From positions 124,001 to 188,000 of the forward strand of contig NW_020312436.1 of NCBI RefSeq assembly GCF_002999335.1: a stretch of DNA of 64,000 nt, given 5' to 3'. Source of the stretch: Cyclospora cayetanensis. Taxonomy: Eukaryota; Apicomplexa; Conoidasida; Eucoccidiorida; Eimeriidae. How positions within the stretch are numbered: the stretch's first letter is position 1; every line of letters begins with the position of its first letter. A program made the position numbers and the translations under genes. Shown here one piece after another: positions 33,681 through 45,300 of this stretch. The notes beneath the pieces are model-generated. The model saw only the letters and a program-made list of their open reading frames with translations. It did no database searches and was not told the DNA's origin.

Positions 33681-36390
33681 GGCGCACACTTCGTGCGCAG
33701 TTACTTCTGCAGAGAAGGACCCGTGATTGACCTATGCTTCAAGCAGCCTCAGGGGGCCCCTAGGGGCCCCTGGGGCCCCCAATGTACGAGTTTTGAGAGA
33801 AAGGTAAGTGAATGACCACCCCGGGGCGTCGTCGCGCCCTGGGTATCATGACTGAACAGAAGAGCTCCTAGAAGCAGCTGAATTGGCCAAATACTCCGGG
33901 AGGAATGAATTAAAGCAAGAAAAAGCTAGGTATGATAAGTGCAAAAGAAGGCTTGGGGTCTCAATGGGCTGGTGTGTACAGGGCCCCTGGTGGGGCCCCC
34001 CCCATCATTAGAGTGACACACCGGATGCAGCGCATGACTCACCAGGCGCCGCTTGCCATTTGAAAATACACAGCCTTCTTTTTCGTCGTTCATGCTAATT
34101 ACCAAAAGCTCCAGGACACTTGTTCATGGGATGTGTAAGCCATATACAGTAGCAAAAGAGCTCTAGTGTATTCGTTTTGGCCACCTCCTCGAAATGTGAT
34201 TTTTGCTTGGTGAGCGTTGAGCCATGCGGAGTCTTCAAATCCTTGGAAGTCATTTTTAAGGATCCATGAGTGGGAAACAGGTGTATAGTGTGACACTGGC
34301 AACGAATGTAAAACGGGCACGAGGCTACCTAGTATGTCCCTAGGCCTCGTATGTGTCTTGCTACGCACACTGGGCTTAAGGGTTCAAGAGCTGGTTCTAT
34401 GAAACAGGCTTATGAATATCCGTAACACCGTGCCCAACAACTGTAAACACATACCTTCGCGGGAAATCTGCAGGATGAAACCAAGAGGCCTTTACGTGGG
34501 GGATGTAGCTAGCTGGCCACGTGACCCGGGAGAGACCATGAGAGGTCTGTGGCGCTCCCACAGGTAAAGGGCGTAGCCTGTTCACCAAGGCACTGGAGTG
34601 AACACATTAAATGCTCTGCAAACAAACTCTCTGGTGAGGCCATGGGGAAGGAAGTTCTTGCTTGATACGGCCAGCAAAATAGTATCGCTGACCCTTGCGC
34701 ATTCGAATTCTCACCGCACATGCTTCCGAGAAACTCGCCAGCTCAGCACTAACCAGTCGTATTCTCTTCGGATAGCCTTCGGGCTAGGCCCAAAGTGCCT
34801 CGTAGAAATTAAATCCGTATAGCAGTTGCTAGAAAAGGGACACCCCCGTCCATATCAGTGCTCTTCATCGGCCTCTGCACTGAGGCCGCACAAAAGAGTC
34901 CTCATTTTCACCATTTGCAACGCTTGAGCGTCGCTTAGTGTGGTGAAATCTCTGCTACCCAGGAAGTTGACTTCGAACTGTGGGTCGCAGAGTACGTTGT
35001 GCGCTGCCAGCGAACCCTACAAGGCGAGTCTCTAAGGAATTGATCAATTGGCTCCTAGCCGCACTCTAGGATCTGCAAACCTGTCCAGGGGGAGCGGGAG
35101 CAGAAGTTGACCAGGCGTTGGAGCTGCCCGATCAGCAGTTAAGTACAGTCAATGATGTAGGCGAATAGGGCATCAGCAATTTGCCTTCCTTTTGCCGTGT
35201 ATCTATCCCCCCACGGTGCACTCTGCAATGACCCTCTTCCCTCGATTATCAACCTTTATGCTTAGAGCCTAGCCGAAAGACCCGTTTGGGGAGCTATATA
35301 CTGGATATCATATCTGTTTTCTTCTGCATATGCCAGGGTTGCTGCCAGTGTGCCTAGCCTGAGACCAGGAGTGCTTTGGGCAAATCAGCATGGTCTACGA
35401 CAGCAACGTCGACACATTGAGCATCAATCTGGATACTAAAAAGATATGTATTATCACGATCGTATTGGTTTGTGGCCAGTGCACCTGAAGGGCCTTGCAG
35501 CCAAGTATTTGGACAGTGATCGCCTGTGCACTTGCAAGCCCAAAGACTTCAATTACACAAAACTCAGGCACCCAGATATACACACGCTACCGTGGTACAA
35601 TTTATTCGAAACGAATAAAAAAGAAGAAGAGACCTAAAAATGGGGCTGCACGTGCATCCCTGGGTAGTGAACATATCCATTTGCACATCCTCTCTAGCCA
35701 CTCAGCTACTTCGTCGGTCACGCGCTACTCTATGGCACAAATTTCAGAGTCCTGAGAAGCGTTTCAGTCGACTGCTGCAGCACATCTCTACTTCCACGAC
35801 ATTCGGCAAGCAGCCTTTCCCAGGAAGGCTGCGGCATCAGGGTGATCTTCACGAAGCTATCCTCACAGGCCCACGGGCAGCATGAAGCGGGAAGAAGCAA
35901 TTCAACCCCATGTCGCTGAGGTGCACGCTCCCCTGCTTCAACACCTGCAAAATATAGCAACCCAGCCGCCTGTCGAATAATGCATATATGGCTTACTTAG
36001 AGTCTACCTACCAGCCTATTCCCCATGCAAGAGCGTGTGAGAGCATGCTTCTGCCATACGAATCGCAGAAACCAACCAAAAATACTTCTAACGCAGCGCT
36101 GCACTCTTACTTGCATCGACAGTGTTGTGAACGGACTCCAGCTTGGATCTGCTGCTCCTTAGGTAGTCTCCGGTGGTTCCACATCCCTCTCGAGGCCTCC
36201 GGGGGCCTCTTGTGCCCTTGGAGGGCCCTGAAGGGCTTCTCGTTCCTGAGGAAAACGCTGACGAGCTTCCGCCCACCGAGAGAGCAGAGGCTGAAGCCTG
36301 CAGGCATGCACATATGCGTGAGTGCACGTGTTTCGGTGTGTTGCGTGCAGTCGCTGGTTTTCACCCATTTAGCTTAATAGGTTTTTGGTG
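33681..36390. other. No gene recognised; SMC5 upstream region
   Basis: 2.7 kb between SMC5 and the SNF2 gene stop. It includes a GC-rich palindromic tandem at 33751-33780. Short frames at 34600-34820 and 35446-35637 lack domain or splice support. Confidence 0.5.
33751..33780. repeat. Three 10-bp units of palindromic GGGGCCCC, upstream of SMC5
   Basis: Units AGGGGGCCCC, TAGGGGCCCC and TGGGGCCCCC follow each other with exact 10-base spacing, each holding the self-complementary GGGGCCCC. They lie 70-100 bp upstream of the SMC5 start codon. A looser relative (GGGCCCCTGGTGGGGCCCC) sits near 33980-33998. Confidence 0.9.
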
Positions 36391-39300
36391 TCATACAGTG
36401 TGCTTCTCCTCGTCAGCATCGTCAGAGGCGAAGTCTTGGGAGCTCCATTCTGCCCGCCGCGCTAGGATGGATTCTTCTACAGAGTCGCGAAGAACAAACA
36501 ACTCGACATATACAGGACGCAACGCGCCCATCCTGTGAGCTCTTGCGACCACCTGCAGAGAGCCCGGCACGTGCCCATTGCATCGCAGGATTTTCAGACG
36601 TTCATTTACACATTAGGCCAGTAAAAATATTGCTACCGAGTGAACAGGCATCGATGCGGCAGATGGCTCCGCATATATGCCTGTTAGGGCCGCGGACGCG
36701 AAGCACGACAGGACAGGCTCTCAGAAAAATGCTAAGTGCGTTTTTCACCAAAAGAAGCATTAGCTGATGCAGTTGGAGGCAGGCATCACAGATGCAGCTG
36801 TGTCAATGCGATAAGCTTCCACCCACAAAAGCAGTGGCATGGGCACTATGGAGAGGAGGGCGGGAAGTAGACGTGCCTGCTGCTCGAGATTTGGATCCGT
36901 GGGGGGATCAAGAATCAGAACATGGGAGGCACAACTGAGGTCTAGGCCGTGTGCCCCCACACTGGTGGAGAGAAGCAGAACCTGAGTCATATCGTCCTCA
37001 ACGAAACTGCGGAGTGCCGAAAGCGCCAGCTTCCGCTCGGTCTGGAGACAAAACACGCCCCCACATGAGCACGGCGAACGCAAACGGAGTCTCACGATGA
37101 AGATGAGAAAGCTCTAATTGTGCTAACTGCAGCTGCAAGCGCAGCAAAAGTAGCCGCTACTGCGGCTGCGGATGTGTGCCCTTCGGCATCCCACTGCATC
37201 TTCTTTCACAACGTGAGCCCCTATTTGTAGTCCAAGGCGTTTTTATGCGACTCTCGCTGATAAAAAACAGCTTACGCGCTCTGTAAAGTAACCACACCGG
37301 ACGTCGTGCCTCTCCAAAAACTGCCCAAGAAGAAACAGGGACTCCCAGAAGGACGCCGCCACGATAATCTTCTCACATCTCTTCGGTATATCTTTCATTG
37401 ATTTCACCTTTAAGGCCGAGGCCGTCGGTGGACAAGCCGGTGCTGAGGCTGGCTCCCCTACACCGACCGTAGAGCGCTCTGCTTCTACTCGCCTCTGCTG
37501 CTGCTGCTGCTCTGTGCCCCCGTTGCAGTCCTCCGAAGAAGCGAAGCGCACGCGGCGAGCAGGCGTGGGACTGCCCTCTGCATGCACAGAGGTGAACAAA
37601 AAGGCACACAGCTTTGAGGCACGGCAGAGACAGCGGCCCTCCCTAATGACCACGAAACCTCACAACTCTCGATTTTCTCCTGCCGTAGACTGGCTTCCAC
37701 ACGAACTGCGGTAAGCTACTACCCCATTTCTTACCGGGCAGGGCCCCACCCCCCCGTGTATGCACAGTGCCAACACTGGGAGACGGGTTGGAGTCGGTGT
37801 CTGCCAATGCGTCCCACGGAATGTTGTTCTGGCCAAATTGCCGGCTCTCAATCAGCGCAAGAATGCGACGTGCGACAGCTGCGTATTTGCTCGAGCGCAG
37901 AAAGCTTTGATCTTCTTGATCCACGTCGAGGGACGCCAGTTTGTCTACATGCGCTGTTGATGTGGTAGTAGAGTCCAAGAAACCCGATAATGCACTGGTT
38001 CTAGGGCCTCTCAGCGAATGCGCCATCGAACATGATGATGGGGAGACATTAGAAGAGGCGTGAGCTGCTCTTGAGGGTTCCCGCACGCCGTTACCGACAA
38101 AACTCTCAACGTCCTCCACGTCTACAAAGTCAATAGGTGCACCATCGTCTCCCTTCATGAGCCGGCGCTGTTGTTGTTTGGTAGGGCTTGCATTGCGGGA
38201 ACCATGAAGAAAGAAGAACTGACACGGCGAAGTGCTGCTGACACATTTCTCTGCACCATCGGATGCAAGTGGATCCGCTGATGAGCACGCAGAAGACAGT
38301 CGGATGGCAGCTGCTGGTGAAGAAGACGCCTCCACAACTGCCGTCGTAGAGAGTCGCTGAGGATTGGGGTTCTCCCTGATCGGTGGTGCTTCAGATACGA
38401 CTGCTGCTGGCTCTCGTGGGGAAGGGCTAGTCGCTGCGTTTTCACGCACACCAGGGGCCTGCGTCCAACGCGCTGCAGCTGTATCTGCTGCTGCTGCAGA
38501 GTTCACGGGAGAACGGCTAAAGGAAGCCAGGTGAGGATGACTCTTCCTCTGAGGCCTCTCATGCCACCGTGCCACCATCTCCTCCGCCTCATTCAACAGA
38601 TCGGCAGAGAGCCAAAGCGAGGGAGAGCATGAAGCAGCATGGAAGTCTGCTGGAACAAAGACAGAGAAAGAACGAGCTTGGTGGAGGTAACAGGCAGACA
38701 GAGGACGTCGCCAGCCTCCCTGCTGGAATGCCTGCTCTGTCTGCTTGCCTCTTGCAGAATGGGCACACAGCAACCTCGCTGCAGCTGCATCTGCTGCAGC
38801 TGTGCGCGCCCGCAACGGCAGCTGAGGAGGTGAAGGCCACACGCACGGTGAGCGCAGCTCCACCTGTAAGCTCGTTGGCGGTGCTGCTGACGCTGCAGGT
38901 GTCACTGCCGCATGGTCGTCAGCAGCGAAGGATGCCGCAGTCCTCGCTAAGGCTCGTGCCTGCTGCGCTCTTCCCTTTGAGGCGGCGTACGGCCAATCAA
39001 AGTGCGTTGTATGTTCCACTGGAGGCTGCAAACGATCCATAAAGTCTCCGTTCACGGGGCACCAGGGCCAGCACAGCGGGCAGCCTGTCACCGCTGGTCT
39101 TGAACAAAACTGCATTCATACAGTCACAAAAAACAGGGACGTACTAAGGGCCATCTGCCAGTACGCTCGGGTGTAGAAAACAAAGAGCGCGCTCGAGGCT
39201 TTATGCAGGACCCCAACGCGAGAAGAGCGAGACAGAGAGTGACGGAGAGGGAACCGTGGCACGCAGATCCTCCACAACCCTTTCGTGCGACACTCCAGAC

Positions 39301-42300
39301 CAGCTGTACCCTGCAGCCGAAGATGTCCCTACTCACCAAATCGGCAAGAAAGTTTGGAAAAAGGCACGAGGAACACAGGAGATGCAGCATTCTGCATGGC
39401 ACCAACAGGGGGAAGCGAATCTTTTGGCAACACATATCACAGCGGACGGTGTGACGCTCGACGGAGCTGACACGTAGGAAGACCTGCACACATGCAGTGG
39501 ACAGAAAAGACCATGTTCTGCGTCTCCTCAAGCAAGCCTACTTCCACCCAGCGACGCACTCCACAAAGAGATCGCATATGCATGTAGAAACATCCAGCAC
39601 AGTCGCAGCGCTACCTATCCATATCCGCGTAGAAATGGAGTAGAGAAAGCCACAGCTTCCCAGTCAGGGCATCGTTCCCATCCAAATTCGCTGGGTTTCA
39701 TGCATTCAAAGAAAGGCGCCTGTGCATGCATGTGAGTTTGCATGCATGCGCCAAGGTATGTATACGCACACATGCAAACATGTGGCTTTATATGTATGTA
39801 GTTACGCATGACAAGCAGTAAAGCACGGAAATCTTCAAGCAAAAAAGAATGCGAGAGAAGCCAGATCAGCACTATCCCCCAATGCAGAAACAGCCGCGCT
39901 AGTAAGGTACACCGTATTGGGCAGAATAGAGCCTTTGCACACATGTACACGAAGCACATATGCTTGAAAATTCAGGAATCATCCTTTTCCTCGCTCTTGG
40001 TGTCCATTCAGTAGCCAGGCGTGTGCGTGGCGGGCGTACCGCTGTGACGTAGACAAGTCTGCTGAAGTCGTATTTGTAGGGGAACGGATTAGTGTATTTC
40101 GGGTGCTTTTCTGCGAGCATTTGAAGAGTCTCATCGACCCATTTGCGCTGCACAAACAAATGGGCCTGACACCGCAGCGTGCAGCTGAAGCGCAGGTTCC
40201 AAAGAACGGTGCTCGCGCTACTGCGGTTGTTGCTGTGGAAGAGAGAGTCCTAAAAGGCAACAGGGAAACCAAAGAAAGGAGCAGCGCAAGTATCAGCTCG
40301 AACTGACACAGGATGAGGGCAATGCAGACAAGCATAGTCAGTTGCATCAGATGAAGCTCCTGGAGTGCTTCACTGCGGAACAGACAGCAACATGCATTCT
40401 GTGGCGATCCCGTGGCACTCCGAGGCGAACCAGCCACACGTCGGTGCACAGCGTTGCAGATACGAGGGCAGAGGAAAGTGGATTTGTAGAGGTAGACTTT
40501 CTGCAGGCAGAGTGAGACATGAAGGCTAGGGAAAGCCAGGGGCAGGTGGGCAGGGCAAGCGCACACTACCTCTGTTCAGGGGTGACCATAAATGCATGCA
40601 AGGCCAGATATGGCGTGTTCCCTCCTTCGCCCGACAGGCCCCCTATTCCCCTGTCAACGCTGAGTAGCAAGCGAGTGAGATGGATGGTCGTGCAGGAGGA
40701 GGCTACAGCATCGTTAGCTTACGGGATTTGTACGCGAGAAATATGTGCAAAACAGATTTCTCCGAATCAATTCCACAAGGTCGTTATATGTGGCCTTTTC
40801 CTGCTCATGCATCCGGATGGAGTAGACGATAGGTCCCTTAAGCGGCGGCAACAAACGGCAAAGAGCCTTGGTGTGGCGCACCAGCAAGGAGTCAAGAAGG
40901 CACTGTAGTCGATAGTGAGCGAATAACAGCCCATGCTCGCAAATAGCTCTCCCAATGCAAGAACGGAAAAGACTGGCACCTCCCTGGGAGACTCCTGCGG
41001 CATTCCAGCGCAACGGACGAAATGAGCCTTGCCGGGTCAGCTACTGTCGTCATATGCCTCACAATGCAATCGCGTCTGCGCAGCCTAGACCACACGGAGC
41101 GCAAACCCTTAAACAGTGAGTCTCGTCATTTCAAATGGCTCCCGCCCCCTCGACATGATGTCCGCCAACGTCAACAACTTTTCTTACAGCCCTTCACGCC
41201 AACGCGCTCTTCCTCCCACAGCTGCGCATGCGCAGACCCTGTGCTCCTGGAAAGCACCAACTCAACAAATATCATGAATTTAGCCTCCTCTGCTGACCCG
41301 TAAACGTGTGGCGATTCGTCAAAGGATGGCGGAGAAACTCGCAAATGGAGCGCAGCCCAGAAAGAGCCCTCTCGGCCGCTAGACGGTTCGTTGGCGTGCC
41401 GGTTAGAACCCATCTGCAGGCAGTGACTCCAAGTGCAAGAAGCAGGTGGCTCAGAATTTTGCACAAAGCAGTCTCACCAACTTAAAACCACCAACATCGA
41501 ACCAAGGCAAACATCGAGGCCCCTGGAAAGAGAGACTAGAGCCGCACAAGACCAATACACGCCCAGCGGCAACGGAGCTTCTGAGCCTTTCCTCGACTCG
41601 CATGCAGCTGCCGCCGCAGATCCACGCCACCACCCTTCCACTAAGAGACTCTGTCTCTCAGCGCTAATGCATGCTGGACGATGCCTTTATGCCGGGGTTT
41701 TTCCCGCACAGATCAGGGTCCGCACTTGGCAAACTGGATGCAGGAGACTCAAGAGCGGCATGGACGCAAAGCAGCCCAAGCATCCTCGGCTGCATCCCGT
41801 CCTCCCTCCAAACACTGCACATGCCAATCCTTGTTGAACGCATCCTGATAAATTGCCTGACTCACCGTTTGTTGGCGCGCAGTGTGCAGGCAAGCTGGAC
41901 GTGCAGACTGCCACTCTGAGCGAGCCTATGCCCCTCATCAACTGCAATTCTTTCAAAGTGAACTCCTAGAAGCGGCGATTTAGCGCACTGAATGCGGCTA
42001 ATGCCTCTGGCACCGGCTGCAGAGCCAGGTGAGGTGAAAAGACTGCTCTGAGGCTGCCGACTCCGCCGTTTGAGCACAGAAGCCAGCTTCTGTTGCTGAT
42101 CTCTCGGCATGACGCTCGCTAGCCGCTGCAGAAGCGTCATTTCCTCTGAGTCTATGCCTTCACTCTCTTCGTCACGTAGCATAAGTTGATCCCAAAAGCG
42201 TTCTTCTGCTGCTGCACCAGAAGCCAGACACTCAGAGCGCCGTCGTGGCTGCTGCTTTTGCTGCTCAGGTGTCTCTAGAGGATTGGCGAGGCACCTGCTA

Positions 42301-45300
42301 AATTCCTTTGTCAGCACATTAGTGGTGACCACCACAATGTCACTCGCTGCGATGTCGAATCGAGAAACAGAGGCTAGCTCTGCTGGCCGCTCAAACACAA
42401 GAACCTATGGCAATGCATGGCAGCACAACATCATCCAGTAGTACGCTTGCGAAATTTGCAGCGTCTCTCCTTAGGAAGCGCTGCGTGGGCAGAACACGGC
42501 AAACAACACGAGGGAAGAGCGGTGGCATGGCAATTTCATAGACAACGGTACCTCAGGCATACACCTGCAGCTCACCTTCACACGCTCAGAAGGGGGTAGG
42601 TGGTGCCAGCCAAACCACTGCTCCAGCTGCGCCTCCCAGTGCCTCGCAAGAAAGGGAGGACATATCACTAGAGTCGTATTGGAGCACAGATACTGCGGAG
42701 GCGACCGCAAGATTCTGCCCCTCAGCAAAGGAACGTGAGATAGGGTGGCTTGATCAGGAGAGCTGCCTGGGACGGATGTTGACGAAGGTGGTGTGGGTGC
42801 TTCTACACCCGCCTTTGCCTCTGTTACGCATGCTGCTGGACTCCGGCATTGACGTTTAGGAGGGGGTGGATCTGTGGAAGCTAAAGCAGAGTCTTCTTGG
42901 TTCCCTTCACAGGGCCTTTCCTCCATCTTCACTTGCAGCGCTCCTCCCGGTGTCTGCACAGAAGGATTGGGCTCTAGCGCGAGTGTGTTTTCTGCGTCTC
43001 GCGCACTGAGCAGCTTCTTCGCTTGCGCAGTTTGCTGCTCCACTTGTCTGACGGCGTCACTTATCTGACTGGACAGCATCAGCCCGTGGTGATTTGGTCT
43101 GGAAATGGTGGAGTCCTGTATGCATGTAGTGGCAACACGATGGCACACAGGCTCTGCATTCATAAAACAGTGCGCTGAAAAGGGCAGCAGAAACGCTGCT
43201 GCTGCCCCACCTGCGCAGAGCTCTGCCGCAGGGGGAGGGAATAAGAACACCCACAATATGGAGGTCCCTGTAGATACGCTGCAACTTGGACCTTAAAGCG
43301 GCTGTCTTCTCCTCGCCCCCCTTTAGCTGCCATTCGCTGAGCACGCGCCCTCTGCACAAGTCTTCAGCGAGACGCTGAGAACCTTCGATCGGCAGAAGGG
43401 GTTCTTGGGGGGGGAACGTGGGCTGTCCAGGGGAAGCAGAGCACAGGAGGTACCACCAAATTGACACTATGTGCGCTAGGCACTCTTCACGACTGGGAAA
43501 GAAATCACACCTAGGGAAATGTGTATACAATCAAGCAATAGCCGGGCAGAGCAGCCAGCAATGTGCCCGTGGGGTCAGCCGCATACAAGGTCTTTCATTT
43601 GGCCTGCGCTCGTGCAACCTAGAATGCGAGGATGGTGATTTCAGCATATCTGTCCGCGCACGTTGCGACAGCGTGTGCAAAAACATTCTGTTGCATTTCA
43701 AGGCTTCGTTTTGTCGTTTGATGTGCGGCGAGAGGCTGAGGTGGGAGGTTGAGGTGGAGCAGCAAGCGGCGCGCTAGGCAGCATACAAACGAAAGGCAGG
43801 ACGCGCTCACATCATTGTAGCAAAAGAAAGTCTCAACGCCTGAAAATCGATCTTCACGAATCTCCATGTTCCCGTTGCCTCTGATAGGCACGTCTGCATA
43901 TGGAAAATATAGGCAGTCCACAGGCCGGCCTCAGGGTAGATTTCAGCCACAAGATGACGCATTCTGCCGCGAGTCTCGACTATGTCGAGTTCGCGTCGCT
44001 GCACCGTAAAAAGCGGCAGGGAGGCCTATTGACACACGCGCACACCTGCTCCTTGGAAGTGCTCCCTGACAGTTGAAGATGGGATACGCCACAAATTATG
44101 GACGAGCGAGCTGCAGCAGCGAAACGCGGACAGCATAATGTGCATAGTGATATCATAAGGGCTTGTGAGGTGGACTTTCACTGTGACGCTGTGAAGGCGC
44201 ACTGTCGGACTAGAGATAAGCCCACAGATTCTCGTCTCTAGACAATCTGTGATGAGCAGAGCCAGACTGCGTAGCGAGGATGCCCAGGGGTGGCGAAGCA
44301 GGAAGGGCTGATGCAGCATATCTCGAGGTATTTGGGGTGATACTGTGGTGGCATCGCTGCTCCCTGCAATTTATTTCATCCGCTGTGTCATGCACTTTTG
44401 CCTTGCAGCTACGTGGTTGCGACGTGCATCGAGTATAAGCCCAAATAAAGCTCGAACTCCGGCGAAGAATTTAAAACGCAACTTCAACCGTCTCCCGTAC
44501 CCCTCACATTCTGCGTCTTCTACGCGTGCCTGGCTTTCCTTCCCAGCTTACGGGTTGCCTGCAGTTCGTGAAGCCCCTCCCAGCATGCGGGCCTGTCTTG
44601 TCCGCGTGCGAGTTTTTCTCATCAGTGGAGCCTGCAAGACTTCCTCCGTGGCGTGCTCTGCGGCTGCCTGCGATGTCGAAGACGGTATGGAGGCTGGCGG
44701 AGGCCATACATGGCGCGGGGGCATGTGCTTTCGGGATTTACAAAGAACGGCCAAGGAGAGAAGGGAAAGCGTCTTGCCTAGTCCTGGATCATCGCAGAAC
44801 ATGCCCCCTACACAAGCAGCATCTGGCTGCCGCCGTCGCCCTTCAACATCCTGGTCATACGACGATTCAAAGGAACCACCGCTGTATCCTAAAAGGGCAA
44901 CCTTCAAGTCAGAAGCGACATACAGAGAGAAGTCTCCCCGAGATTGAGCCGTTTCTAGCAAATGTGGCAGCAATATCGCAGGGCCACCCTCTGCACTAGA
45001 AGCAGCGGAGGTAGTACATGCTTCCGCTGCGCCACAACGGTCGCCTAGCAGCACGAGATCTTTGGGGTGGCTGCTCGAAAAGACGCGCAAACATTTCCCT
45101 TGTCCCTGCAGGAGCCTCAAACCTTGCGATTCCTCGACGCGAAAGGCAGTCGTTGGAGGCTGGGCTGCCGGGCTGCTTTTGTCGGCTTGCAGCGCGGTAA
45201 GGTTCTCCTTTTGCGCCGCCCTCCTCGAACGCGCTTCACTTAGCCAGCTGCTGCGCGGGAGCGGCAGCTCAATCCAAGTGCACATGTTCTTGAGCAAGTC

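Noticed and set aside
33426..33815. 129-residue plus-strand frame
   Set aside because: It overlaps the first SMC5 exon in antisense; its only notable content is the GGGGCCCC array.
34598..34822. Frame with FLLDTASKI, checked as a retroelement protease
   Set aside because: The D-T-A string alone is not enough; no reverse transcriptase, integrase or terminal repeats were seen around it.
41413..41466. In-frame extension of the SNF2 motif III exon upstream (KILSHLLLALGVTAC)
   Set aside because: The acceptor CTGCAG at 41414 joins in phase with the previous exon to give TLRANKRWVLTGTP, so the extension is intron sequence.
44345..44999. Two plus-strand frames over the SNF2 motif I region
   Set aside because: They lie opposite the exon that encodes DDPGLGKTLSLLSL and are shadows.
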